Positions 41,801 through 54,094 are shown, counted from the stretch's first letter. The stretch: 64,000 nucleotides of DNA from Silurus meridionalis (GCF_014805685.1 NC_060892.1:16473990-16537989); one strand, 5' to 3'. Notes: generated by a model not told the origin, from the letters alone. Numbers and translations are program-made.

Positions 41801-42243
41801 TAAGCTCGGAACGTTGAGCAGACGATCAATTTCCAGAGTCCACTCGAGCCGACGTCGAGTTCATGCCGTCTAGCCTAGCGTGTAGCCTAGCATTACATAG
41901 CTCACTTCGGTGTTAGCACGAGTTTCCAGTCGGCTGAGGAGATTAAATCCGCGTGTTTTTAGCGTATAAAATCTGCTATTCGAATACGCGGGAGGCGCGT
42001 GCGACTCGCGGTGTCCGTCGTTTTGCTCAGCACGAACCCCGGAGTCGCTCGCTAATTGTGGAGGCTTTGATGCTAGCTAGCGTTAGCACTGGAACAGAGA
42101 AGAAAGGATGGAGCGAGGGACGGGGGGAGGGAGGGAAGAAGGGAGGGGGTTGTCAGATCATAGACGCAAAAGAAAGCGATTAATAATTAAAACCGATTGA
42201 TGGGTTCGGTTTTGTGATGAGCTCCAGATCGACTCGGATTGAG
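41800..42243 (+). promoter_or_regulatory. caprin1: CpG-rich promoter and probable leader exon of caprin1
   Basis: This stretch is much richer in CG dinucleotides than its AT-rich surroundings (for example the run of CG around 41985-42055) and lies just upstream of the first coding exon. A good splice donor, GATTGAG|GTAGGC, sits at 42243/42244, and the acceptor before the start codon is at 42581-42582. Inference: transcription begins in this block and a mostly non-coding exon ends at 42243. The transcription start is not visible, so the left edge is approximate. Joined to exon 2, an ATG at 42217 is in frame with the main start and would add nine residues (MSSRSTRIE). A five-codon uORF (42200-42217) ends on bases shared with that ATG. 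Confidence 0.6.
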
Positions 42244-42582
42244 GTAGGCTCGCGCTCGACTACCGCGGGGTAATGAGGAGATTAGCCGGCCGCCACCACC
42301 CTGCAGGATCCGGCCAGTGTCTCAGTGCGTTAGCTTTAGCATTTTCGTCCATTTCATTGACCCATTTCCAGCATTTCCTCCGTAGCCGTGCGGAATAATT
42401 AATAAATAAATACGCTGTTAAATAGACGTAGCTATAACACTGGTTAAATATTAAAGTGACACACCAAAACCAGAGAGAGGGAGGTATTTTTTTTCCAAAG
42501 CTTTTCTCTTTATTTATATATAATTATATTTCATATTCTATCGCTAATCTAATGGTTTGCTTATTTGTGTGCTTCTCTCCAG

Positions 42583-45500
42583 ATGCCATCTGCAACCACT
42601 GGTGACTATGCTGTTCAGTCCTCCAGTCCAGAGCTGGGCACTGTTCCTGTAGTGGCTCCCAATGAGGCCTTGAAACAAGTGCTGAACATCATCGAAAAGA
42701 AGGTCCGCAACATGGAGAAGAGAAAGGTATCAGTTTACCCGGTTGGATGTTAATCACCAGACAACAGTGCAGATGCACGACAGACAAGACAAATAACACA
42801 GCACTTAATACATGAAGTAATCAAAAGTTTGTGGACACCTGGCCTTCATATTTGTCATTGGTGTACCCCTTCTACAGAAATTCACATGATTGTCTAAAAT
42901 TGTTTTTGTTATAATTTTCCTTCACTTTAACTGTTAAGGCATTAGTGCGCAAAGCTCCTTGAAATACGAAGCATCACTTGTGATCACGAAGTTTCCACTT
43001 CAACCAGAAGTCAGGAAAGGACTGAGTTGCTGTTCCCCCATTTTAAGTGGTCAATCGCGTATGGCGTAGTCCACCGCCCGGTTTAAACCACTTTTGATGG
43101 TAGTGCAACAGACATGAGCAATAATCGCTTTTGAGAGGATTTTCCCCACATTCAACTTACCTGGCTTAAAGACAAACATCTTGGCAATCAGGCTGAATCA
43201 GTTTCAGCTCAGATTTCTGTATAATCTTGTGGGTAACAGATTCATAATCAGACACATCTTCCTTTTGATTTAATGTTACGGTATAAGTGGAAGAACTCCT
43301 GCGCTTAGCCCTGCTGAGCTCAGCCATGCTGAACACCGTTGGAATGAATTTGGAGCATTTTCACCCAAAAATCAATCTCTAGTCTTGTTAATGCTTTTGT
43401 ATGTAAAGAGAAGCGCACAAACCCCACAGCACACTCCTAATTGTGGTGTCAACATTATTGGAACAGTGGCGCTTATATTAACAAAATATGGGGAATTAAA
43501 TGTAGTAGCGTAATGTGATGGGGGGGGTTGGGGGGTAAAAACAATGTAACTAACGCGCACCTGCTTTTTTTTTTTTTTTTTTTTGTGCAAAATTGTATTC
43601 GATATCAATCATGATATACATCTAGAATATTGTGTATTAGAATATTGTGTTAGTGTGTGTTGCTCTGGTATTTAACTAGAATGTGTGTATATATGTTTGT
43701 GTGTGTGTGTGTATATATAAATATAAATATAAATAAAATAATAATTTTAAAACACTGATTAGATATCTAAACCTCTTCCAGGAACATTGTGGTTAAAGTA
43801 GATTGCCTGGGTTTCATTTATTAAAAATTAAAAACACTGGACATTAAGCTTGCTGTAAATGTTCTGTCATGAATTGTGACAACTACTTACTGAGGTCACT
43901 AATTACTCTCTCATTTTAGTCCAAGCTGGAAGACTACAAGACACGGAAGAGCAAAGGAGAGCGGCTAAATCAGGATCAGCTGGTTTGTACTAGTCTTGAA
44001 TTAGTTTAGTTTTTAGTTGCTTATTTATAGCTTATGTAATAAAATGACACTGAAATGGATATCGTGCATGTTTGGTTCGACCATAACTGAATATACTGCA
44101 TGGCCTGGAATTGGTATACTACTGTGATGTCAGGTCCCACAAACACTTGTTTAATTATGGCAAAAGTCCAAAAGGTGTGCTTGTTCCTGTAAAAAGAAAA
44201 AAAAAATTAGAAGCATAGTTTTTGTAAATGATTTATTTGGAACCTCTACCTAATCAGAGATAACAACTAATATGTATGTATTGCTATCTCTGATTAGGTG
44301 GAGCTTCCAAATAAGTCATAATTTACAAACACTATGCTCCTTCATTTCTAATTAGTGACTGTGCAATATACATTTCTTACCCTTTTGTTAGTTCCTATCA
44401 GAAATTAAAAGGGAATTCTGAAAAAAAAAAAAAAAAAGAATTTCTAGACAGGCAAGAAGTATAAGTGCATTGTCACCTGTTGGTGTACTTGTTTTTTTTT
44501 TTTTTTTTTGTGTAAAATCAGTTGGTTCTAGTTGATGGTTAGTGTCAAATTATGTGTAAAACAATGTTTTTATTCGTGTTTCTGCTGTCGAGTCAAGCGA
44601 GCCAGTTCAGCTTTCATCACGTTTTTCAGATAGTGTGCTTTGCATCAGTTCCTTTTCACCACCATTTCCTCTATGAAGGTGTGTGTGGGTGAAACTGATT
44701 GAAATGAAATTCAATGCTAAAAATTTAACAGTATTGAGAACAGCATCATTTGACTAATGTATAATTGTGTAACACGACAATTTCAAAGTTGATTATTTTT
44801 TTCCTCCTAGTTGGAGTTTTATATAAATGCTGTTAAATTACATGTTGGTTATGTTAAACTTTTATCATGATGGTGTATTAAAGCCTTTTAATGTTGATTT
44901 CTGACCCTTTTTTTCTTTTTCTAATTTAATTTGTTTTTTTTAGGACGCTTTGTCCAAGGCTCAGGAGGTGGCACACAACTTGGACTTTGCCCGGGAGCTG
45001 CTGAAAAGCTTCTCGACTTTAAATATCGAGGTTTGATGCAAGTTTAGACTTTTATATTTCTTTGCTTCTCAGCCTTTTTCCATGCATAATTGCTAATTTG
45101 TTTTGCAGATCCAAAAGGCAGTGAAGAAGACTGCGCGGCGGGAGCAGCTGAAACGTGAGGAGGCCGAGCAGCGGCGCATGAAGGCTGTGCTGGAGGTGCA
45201 GTATGTTCTGGACCAGCTCGGGGAGGAGAGTGTGAGGCAGGAGTTGAGGCAGGTGGAACGAGGGAACGATGGGCCTCTGCTCACTGAAGCAGAGCTCACT
45301 GGACTTGACGACTTTTACAAGTTGGTCGGCCCAGAGAGGGACCCGAATATCAGGTAAAAAAAGTAACAATGAATATGAGAAGAAAAAGAACAGAAAATAT
45401 GCTAATTTACATTTGGTGTACAGAATTCTCAGTTTTATAGTTTTAATATTAAATACATTTAAACCTGCTTGGGTCATATGAATCTCTTAATACAGGAGTA

Positions 45501-48500
45501 TGTGAAGAGTTTGTGGCCCAGCCTTGTTTCTAACATTTTTTTTTTTTTTTTTTTTTTTTTTCCCTCGTTTAACAAGTTTAAATTAGCGTTTCCTATTGTC
45601 TCTTTCAGAAATTTTGTCTAGGGGGAGGGGAATCAGAAACCTGGATGAAATAAATGTCATATCAGAATACTTGTACAGGTTAAATTTAAGACATTCAGTT
45701 TGGTTGACAAGGTTTCTGCCTGTCTTTTTCACTCGTCCAGGCTGACTGATCAGTTTGAGGAGGCGTCTGTTCATTTGTGGGAGTTGATGGAAGGAAGAGA
45801 CAAAGCTGTGGCAGGAACCACATGTAAGTCCTCACACATCCCTTTAAACATGCATTAAAATGCATCATCCATATTCAATTGTATACAGTGAGATGAGGAT
45901 TAACATGCTGTAGAGTTTTTGAAATTAGAATCACAAATAGAATTGAATCAGACTTGTGTTGCGTATTGTGGACCATCTGACAATTTTAGATTGTATTGAT
46001 TAGTGTTCAATGCAGCTTTCCCACGTTTTCATCGCAAGGGGTAATGATGTGAACATGTAAGAACTCGTGTTTTTTTTTATTTTATTTTTTTTTATTAATT
46101 TTTAGTCCAATTTCTTGGTGTTATAAAATTTACTGTTGGTTCTCAAGGCTCTCTTTACAACACTTGAAAATTAATAATAAGTATTTGCTCAGTCTGGGAC
46201 AAAAACAATTCCTTGTAGTTCATATACAAAATTTTAAGCATTTAGGCAAATTTTGTCTCGATTCCTCACAATGTTTGTTCTTCGAGCATTGTTTCCCCAC
46301 GGACTATTATCTCGGACACCTCCTGCTAAACTATGGACCGGTCTGGGGTCATGTTTAAAAAAAACCTTTCCACGCAAAGGTTGTTCGCCAATTCCCCTTC
46401 CCACCTGCTGTTTCCACATTGTGCGTACGCACGGCTCAGTTTACTTGCAGGTGCACGTTTTCTCTCAATGTGTTTTATTTATTGTATATAAATCACAACT
46501 TTTGTGTGGAATGTGCCGCACTCTTGTTTTCAACCACGTTTATAATCCCTGGACAGGTAAACACAGATGCTGCAGAATAAAAATAGAGCGAAAACAGTGA
46601 GGGGCGGGGAAAAGATTCAGGCCAAAGGACACCACGAAGTTTTCAGTTTGGCATCATTTCAATGATTTTGAATGATTTTTAGATTCATATTTATTTTTTG
46701 TATTTGTCTTTGAATTTGCATTTTAATCTAATATGGCAATTAAATGCACTAAATAGGGTTTATTGCTAAAATTGCAATCGGTAAAAACTAAAGATTTAAG
46801 AAGGAAACAAATTACTTTTGTCTTTAAAAGACCGGTCTTTTCTCTTATATGTAGTGCTGCTCTTTAATGAAGTAATATTTCATTGCAACATGGACAAGTG
46901 GTAACACAAGTATGAGTTTTTTGGGTTTTTTTGTCCTAGAAAGATTTTGAATGCCTGTTCTTATAGCTGCAATATTTACTTTTTACATCTGTTTAATTTA
47001 ATGGTCAATGGCTTTCATTCACTGAAAGCATTCATGACCCTTTTCTGTTTTGTAGATAATGCCCTTAAGGACACTCTGGACAAGATACTGCTCAGTGGCT
47101 ACTTCGACCAGACACAAACACACCAGAATGGAGTGTGTGAAGAAGAGGAGGAGGAGGAAGAGCAGCAGCAGCAGCAGCAGCAGCAGCCACAGCTGCCACC
47201 TCCTATAGAGCCAGCAGAGTGTGAGGAGCAGCCAGCAGAGCCAGGTGTGAATCACGCACATATGACTCTAATGGTCATTCTGGTGCTGGTGTTTAATGTC
47301 CTGTTTCTATTTTACAGAAGGGTCAGTCACTCAAGAATTCACTGAGCCCATTGAAGTGGAAGCAACAGAGGTTGGTATTTTGTGTAAAATAGTGTTGCTT
47401 TATTCATTGTGAATGAATACCCCAATGTCTAACATTCTCAATTTTGATTTTGCAGTTTGTAAACCGAAAGTTCATTCCAGAAGCCACTTATAACACCAGT
47501 GCTGACAAAGAGCAAGCAGGAGAATGGGCCGTGAGCTCTGAGGTGAGATTTTCATCATTAAACCATTTTCACACTTGGCATTGTGGCAAAGGTTTCCTTA
47601 GTGGAGCATAGTGAAAAGTGAGCCTTTGAGTGTTCAGTGACCATCTCAGGCTTGCTTTACTTCACACTTTGCTTCCTGTTTTTAAAAAATAATCATGATA
47701 GGAAATGTGATGGATGGCAGGTGAGTGAGTGCTTTGTCACCATATTACTCAGGTTGATCATATCTGGTAGTGTTGGCCTACATACTATTAAAACTAAACT
47801 TGCATGTGGAACACCTATTTGTATAATCTTATTAAAAAGGGCATTCCAATCAAATATGAGCCATACCTGAATCGCCTGTGAAATCAGTTGATCTTGGCTT
47901 TCAGTCAAAAGGTGTAGCTTCTGCTTCTGTACCAGTCATTTCTGGATCAGATACTGTGTGAAAAATGACCAGTTTGCTATTTCTTATTTTGTACAGATTG
48001 TAAGCTCCCTCCAGCAGCAGCCACAGCCTCCTCCTCAGCCTCAGCAACCTCCTTCGTCAATGAGCCCAGCTCTGGTGAGCCCGGAGACCCACTCGCTCGC
48101 CCCTGTCCTTCCTCCCACCTCAACTGACCCGTTGGTCAGAAAGCAAGCTGTGCAGGACCTCATGGCACAGATGCAGGGCACTTACAATTTCATGCAGGTC
48201 AGCAGCTTGTCACATCATGACATATTGATAACTAATCGCACGCTGCTTCTATAATTAGTTTTTCTTTTTCTCTCTCTTTCTCACTGTCAGGACTCTATGC
48301 TGGACTTTGATGGACAGCCTCTGGATCCTGCCATTGTATCTGCTCAGCCTATGAAATCTGCACAGATGGTCTGCGCTCCAGGTAAAGATAAAGTTGCATA
48401 ATTGTTGAATGGTAGCAGATTTGTCATATTTTCCCAGTCATGATTTTCTGTAATGTGGCAGCCTTTTATTAGTGATCAGTGCATGTTTGTCTGAAAATGG

Positions 48501-51500
48501 GTTTGTTTAGCATGAGATGACAATGAAATTCTTGTTTTTGATTGTGTGCAGCTCACACAGAATCTCGACTCCCTCAACACAGCACAGTTCCTGTACATCA
48601 AGAACCCACACAAGTTAGTACACAAATCTTAGAGCAGGAGGAAAAATAGCTTTTTATTTTTTTTGGTTAAAGTCTCTAATGTTTGATTCTTGTGTTTTTA
48701 GATACCCATGGTGTCTCCTCCCACTGAAGCATACACTTCTACACCACCTCTCTACCAACCTCCTCACAGCACAGACCCTCGTCCTCAACCAGACCCCATT
48801 GATCCTCTCCAGGTATTTTCTTTGACTGTCATGTACAGCAGTTGGGATGTTATTCCATGTCTATTGTGGTATTTATTTTTTGGTTGTGTAATAGGTGTCC
48901 ATGCCCCTGTCATCTGAGCAGCCCCCTGCCCCATCGTCTCAGCCCCAGGCCTTTCAATCAGTCTCCAAACCCCTGCACAGTGGCATCAACGTAAACGCAG
49001 CACCATTCCAGTCCATGCAAGCAGTAAGATCGCTTTTCCTTACTAGCATTTTTGACTGAAAGATCCTTTAAGTGTTTACCAATAAAAGCCTTACTCTGTC
49101 CTCAGAATTTTGGTAGGCGTTATGTGCATGGATTAAAAAGTGAATTTTGCTCATGTTTTAGGCAAATTGAGGTGTTTTTAGAGCTGTTTGGGCCAATCCA
49201 TACACTGGAATCCTGTAAAACAGAAATAGACAATTTTTTTTTTTTTTTTTTTTTTAAATATGGAAGACCCTGTGGATGTGAACAAGTTAATTCTTTTGTA
49301 AACACACATGCATCCAAAAATGATTAGGTTTGAAAGACAGTCGCAGAAGTGTTATTTCCTGTTTGCAGTAGATGTATTTGCACACACCTGGCTTGAATAT
49401 CTGTTTGTCTTGCGTTGTCCTCAGGTGTTCAATCTGAATGCTCCAGTTCCTCCCTCAAATGAGATTGAGTCTCAGAAGATGTCAAGTCAGTATCAAAGCA
49501 CTTATACCCAGAACTTCGGCAGCCAGCCCACACACACGGTGGCGCAGCAGGAGCTGCAGCAGGAGCTTCAGCAGGAACCGCTTCAGTCAGGTACAAGTCG
49601 GTTTATGTAACAAGCATTTCACAATTCCTTTTTTTTGTACTTAAAACTCAAGGATCATTTGGATTATTTGTTAAATTACCTTTTAAGACTTTCAAGTAAT
49701 TTATTAGTGTGATCAGTAAATGTTAATCTTGTTGAATATCAAAATCAGGAAATAGAAATTGAGTCGAGGGTCTTGCTTTTGTCTAGCTTGCTTCTCAAAT
49801 CGGCTGCAGGCAAAAATATTCAAACCAAACTTTTTTTTTATTCAGTTGTTGGCGCGTTTCACTCTCAAGACCAAGGGATTCCTTCATCTGGGGGACACCA
49901 GACAATGAGCCAGCAGCCAGCAGGTCAGGGTGCAGGGTTCGGACGCCAGCCACAGTCTTTTTACAGCAGCCGAGCTGTGCCTCGCGGAGGACCCAGGAAC
50001 GCCCGAGGGGCCATGAACGGATACCGAGGACCATCAAATAGTTTCAGAGGTATTCTGCGTTTGCTTTCACTTCTCTCCCAAGTCTCTGTAAAGATTGTGT
50101 AGATGCGAGACTGTGTAATGAACCTTAACTTATCGGCTTGAAGTTGGCAGTGAATTACTGCCTGTGCAAATTATTCAGTTAATAAATACAGTGTGGTATT
50201 AATGTTTCGGTCTGTTTTTAGGTGGATATGATTATCGTGCTCCTTTTCCCAATACTCCAAACACTGGTTATGGACAGACCCAGTTCAGCACTCCACGAGA
50301 TTATTCGAGCAGCACCTACCAACGGGTACTCATTCTTTTGTTTTGTAGCCATTTCATTAAATGTGGAGCGTTTTAAGTTTCTCAAGCATTGTAGTACAAA
50401 GGCATGTATTAATCATTTAAACTTTCTCAACCTAAGTGATCTTAACCATAGTTTTTTAGACCAGCCCCAATTTACATGCAAGGAGTAGTGTTTATTCAGG
50501 GAATCTACTACAGCTGAATTATTGGGCCATAATGAATACATTTGCTGAAATGGTCAATTCTACTTCTGCCTTTATAACCAAGATGACTACAATTATTGCT
50601 GCAAAGTTTCCAAATTTTTTTTTTCTTCCTGATAGGACGGATATCAGCAGAGCTTCAAGAGAGGAGCTGCCCAGGGAGCTCGAGGTAGCTCTCGAGGTAA
50701 TGCTCAAACGATGCGATCCTAAAACACTTTCAGAAGACGTAGTTGTCTTTGGCCACCTTGAACATTCGTTTATTGAGAATGGGTTAACCTTTTGCCCCCT
50801 CTTATTTTTTTTTTTTTTATTATATATATATAAAACCTTTTTTTTTTTTTTTTTTTTTTTTTCCCCCCTCCTTGCTTTTTCTTTGACATCAGTGGTATGT
50901 TTCTATTTTGGCTTATCAAGTAACCCTTGATATTTTACGGAGACACGTGCAGAGCTGAAAGTGTCAGTGTTGTGATTTTTCAGCAAGGTTGTGTTTAAAA
51001 AAAAAAAAAAAAAAAAAAAAGCAAATAGATATTCATGTAAAACTTTAAAGATTTTCATTAATTTATTTTTTGTATAAAATAAAATGCAAAAAAATTAACC
51101 GCCACTGTTAATCCAATACATGAGGGTTTTTTTCTTTTCTTTTTTTTATTCCCTCCCTATCCCTTGGTTCTCACCAAGGGGTTTTAAAATCATCCCAAAC
51201 ATCAGCCTCTACCATTTCCGTATCTGCCACGTTTCATTTAGAAGTTCCTGCAGACCTGGCCTTTGTATGCTCATGTTGCTCCTTGAGAGAATGTTTCAAT
51301 AAAGACGTGTTGCATTACCTGCTTTGTCTGCTGCTTTCTTTTTCTTTTTTTACACCCCCCCCTCAGCTTTTTGGTGCTGTAGAATCTTTTCACCTGCCTG
51401 AACCAGGATGAATTGTGCTGGCTTTTGCTCAAATTATTTTTTTTGATAAATCTATATATTGAAGAATTGCAGTTGATGTTTGGCTTAGCCACCAATATTT

Positions 51501-52039
51501 CCACAGCTTTGCTTTCCTGTTTTGTTTTGCACTTTTTCTTGCAAAATATAGCCAAATTAAAGAATCCATTTCTGCAGATTAGACTTATAATTAAAATAAA
51601 CAGAAATGGTGCAGTAGTCAGCTACTGACAAAATGTGAAGTCATTCATGCGCCAAGTGACATCCTAAATATTAAATCGCTGAACCGTTATTTTTTATTTA
51701 TTTTTACTCGACATTACCTAAAGTACGAGTTTGACGCCCCTCTGCTATAGAACGCATTTGGATTTCTCTTCCACACAAGTAGGATTCGTAGCTCGGATTT
51801 TATACCTCATCCCTTGCTCTAAATTGCCTGTAATTAATTGCTTAACCAGGTGAGTCCTGTTTCAGATTTAAAGACTTGTGCATGCAATTATTAATTTCTA
51901 AACATGCATTATACTGACTTAAACTAATGAATTACTGACCATGTTAAACACGTCAGAATTCTTGTGTGTTGCAGGACGAGGAGGACTGTACAAACCGAGC
52001 CGAGGGATGCATATCATGGCTGCAGCACAGACTAGCTAA
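42583..52039 (+). CDS. caprin1: Caprin-1 (cell cycle-associated RNA-binding protein), 18 coding exons, 714 aa
   Basis: Coding exons: 42583-42726, 43920-43982, 44944-45030, 45109-45353, 45741-45823, 47056-47244, 47318-47370, 47456-47542, 47997-48197, 48291-48381, 48552-48613, 48702-48812, 48895-49023, 49425-49590, 49846-50049, 50222-50325, 50636-50696 and 51975-52039 (TAA stop). All introns are GT-AG and the phases close, giving 714 residues against about 709 in the human protein. Seen: start MPSAT; a basic, helical homology region from about residue 26 to 225 (KKTARREQLKREEAEQ, then LDDFYKLVGPERD); an acidic plus glutamine tract at 236-251; the segment YNFMQDSMLDFDGQPLDPAIVSAQP at about 380-402, which matches the known G3BP-binding motif; and a C-terminal third rich in Q, G and RG/RGG motifs (RGGPRNARG, YRGP, RGAAQGARG). 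Family knowledge: a cytoplasmic mRNA-binding protein of stress granules and neuronal granules that dimerises through the N-terminal region. Fish have caprin1a and caprin1b; I cannot say which this is. Family assignment is certain; the start could lie 9 codons upstream (see leader exon). Confidence 0.96.
42820..43360. mobile_element. Degenerate DNA-transposon remnant in caprin1 intron 1
   Basis: It opens with CAAAAGTTTGTGGACACCTG, the usual terminal sequence of the family also seen at 6.3 kb. It then shows transposon-like fragments such as GAAGCATCACTTGTGATCACGA and, near 43330, AACACCGTTGGAATGAATTT. The match is partial and the right end was not found. Confidence 0.4.
44211..44340. repeat. 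Near-perfect palindrome (hairpin or tiny MITE) in caprin1 intron 2
   Basis: The left arm (44211-44274) and right arm (44275-44340) are inverted copies of about 60 bases with few mismatches. They share stretches such as CCTAATCAGAGATA and TTATTTGGAA, with almost no loop. The similarity continues weakly outwards (AATTAGAAGCATAG against CTAATTAGAAATGAAGGAGCATAG). It may be a small foldback MITE or a folded RNA. No gene is claimed. Confidence 0.85.
45830..47050. other. caprin1 intron 5, mostly unassigned
   Basis: No second gene seen. Bases 46250-46450 are of mixed composition. The open frame 46253-46600 has no recognisable domain and is treated as chance. Confidence 0.5.
47163..47186 (+). repeat. 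caprin1: Coding (CAG)8 tract in caprin1 exon 6
   Basis: Eight uninterrupted CAG codons follow eight Glu codons (GAA/GAG). The protein therefore has E8Q8 at residues 236-251, then PQLPPP. The human protein has a short Glu run at the same place but no Gln run. Confidence 0.95.
50697..51303 (+). other. caprin1: Alternative caprin1 terminus: read-through of last intron with its own poly(A) signal
   Basis: If the donor at 50697 is not used, the frame continues for eight residues (GNAQTMRS) to a TAA at 50720-50722, giving a 701-residue form that lacks the last RGG stretch. A canonical AATAAA lies at 51298-51303 and is followed by T/G-rich sequence, as expected of a real 3' end. Human CAPRIN1 is known to have a shorter isoform made by the same kind of 3' choice, with a short tail replacing the last exon. 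The intron also holds long T and A runs at about 50806-50864 and 50996-51020. The signal is seen; use of it is inference. Confidence 0.6.
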
Positions 52040-52590
52040 CCCTAACAACCCTCCAACATAACCCACTCACCTGACTCCTCTCCATCTCCCCATGTAGCAA
52101 GGTGTTTGGAAACTCGCACATGAGATGCCATGGTAATGAAGCCAAACCACTCCTAACTAACGCTGTATCTTGTAACGCTTTTTCTCAATTGCACGCTGTT
52201 GATAGCCTCAATTCTGTAAAGCAGGAACATTTGTGCCTTTTTTTGAGTTGAAAATCGGACCAGGATAAACAATGTATTAGTATAATACACCGCCAAAAAA
52301 TGTGAAATGTACTGTAATTTTTATTCCTCCCCCCTGGTCACCTACTTTGTTGCACCGTACTATTGATCATGAGTGCTTTGTAGGATTAAATGTCTTTTAG
52401 AGTTGTGGTGATTGTGGCTCATTGTATGGATGAAATGAAAAATAAACAAGCACATGGTGTACATGAATGTAAAAGTAAATAACCTTCAAGCCCCACCCCA
52501 TTCCAATATCTCTTCTAGGTATTCATTTGTCCCAATTAGTTTAAAAATGCTCCTCATACATGTTTTAATAAATGACTACTACAAAACCTG
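52040..52590 (+). terminator. caprin1: caprin1 3' UTR with poly(A) signals
   Basis: After the stop codon there are two canonical AATAAA hexamers, at 52441-52446 and 52567-52572. The first is preceded by a plain 400-base UTR and followed by T/G-rich sequence, so it is the better candidate for the main cleavage site (near 52460). The second would end the message near 52590. Confidence 0.6.
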
Positions 52591-53124
52591 GATGCCTCGA
52601 CCACTTTAATGAGAACAGTACACAAATTGATGACACCTTAATTTTCTTTTAAATTGTAATTGAATGAAGAAAATTGAATGCACCTTAAAACGGGCACCAT
52701 TTTCTACAAGAGCGTAAACATGAACTGGAATTGAAGTATTCAAATACCATTTGAAGCCTGTTATCTTTCTGGGGATTAAATTAAAGAAAATCGGGCAGAA
52801 ATCTGTTAACTGCACTCATTATTGAAATAGCTAGACCTTGTTTGGTTTGCATTTATCTATTCAAAAAAAAAAGTACATCATACCCTTTGTCTTAATTAAA
52901 AAAAAAAAAAAAAATGTGCAAAATGAATCTGACCAGTCAAACCAGCATAAGGATGATTATACAATAAAACAAATTAGGGTTTGAATACATTGCTGTTGAG
53001 CAGCAGAAACTGGAGGATCCCCACAGAGGTGAGTGGTCCTTATGCATCGCCTCCAGACGCTGGAGAAGTGGTGCTTGTGTTTTATCTGCACAGTCCGGCA
53101 CTGCTCCCAAAAACCGTCCCTCGT

Positions 53125-53927
53125 TTATGGTACTTGTGGCAGGTTGTGGGTCACGGTGTGGGGATCCTGAGGGAGCGGCTGGGCATGGTCCAAATCTTGC
53201 TTAGCTGCAGGAGTGTCCTGGTGCCCTGGAGGAAGTGGCTGATGCTCAGGTGGAGGCTGGTGCTTGTCTTTAGGGGTTTCTGAGACTGCATTACCATCAA
53301 CTGTAGCAAAAAGAATTTATCTAAATTTTAGGTACATCAATGTCTGAAGTTAGTGTTAAATCTAATCTTAATCTGACAAATTGATTCTTTGGATTTGTTT
53401 GGCACATCCAACCTTTATTAGCTTTAAGCTCCAGCACGTCAAGTTTATTTCTATAGCTCTTTTCACAACGTACATTGTCTCAAAGCAGCTGTACAGAATT
53501 AGTTACGGTGAACAATGTGTATTTATCCCTGATGAGCAGCCATGGTGACTGTGGCAAGAGGAAACCTCCCTTAGATGTTATGAGGAAGAAACCTTTAGAG
53601 GAACCAGACTTAAAAGGGGAACCCATCATTTGGGTGATATTAAGAGTGATTCATTTTAAGACGCCGATCACGTTATAATTAAAGAAAAATCTGTGGCCAA
53701 AAACACTAATCTTGACAGCAGGCAATGACCTGTTATTCTTGGCATTTCTTATTTGCAGAAAAATACAGAGGACCAGTATGCTATTGGTGTGTTCATATGA
53801 CTAAAGAACTACACAGGCCGTGAACACACCAGGGCTCTGTTCGTGTCGGTTTAACACTCGGCACAGTTATACAGTCAATGTCTTAAAAGTAGGTAGATTG
53901 AGTATTTATTTATTTATTTATTTATAT

Positions 53928-53968
<41 letters not shown>

Positions 53969-54094
53969 TATTCATATTAGGGCTGTCGATCAACGCATGA
54001 TTAATGCAGTGCGCTTGTTTGATCATTTTTGTTAAAAAATATAAATAAGGGTTTAAATTTTGCCTTATTTAAGACAATGTCCTTTCTTTACTCA

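Noticed and set aside
46253..46600. 115-codon frame inside caprin1 intron 5
   Set aside because: caprin1 exons join across it in phase. The translation shows no domain, and no alternative exon boundaries that keep the frame were found.
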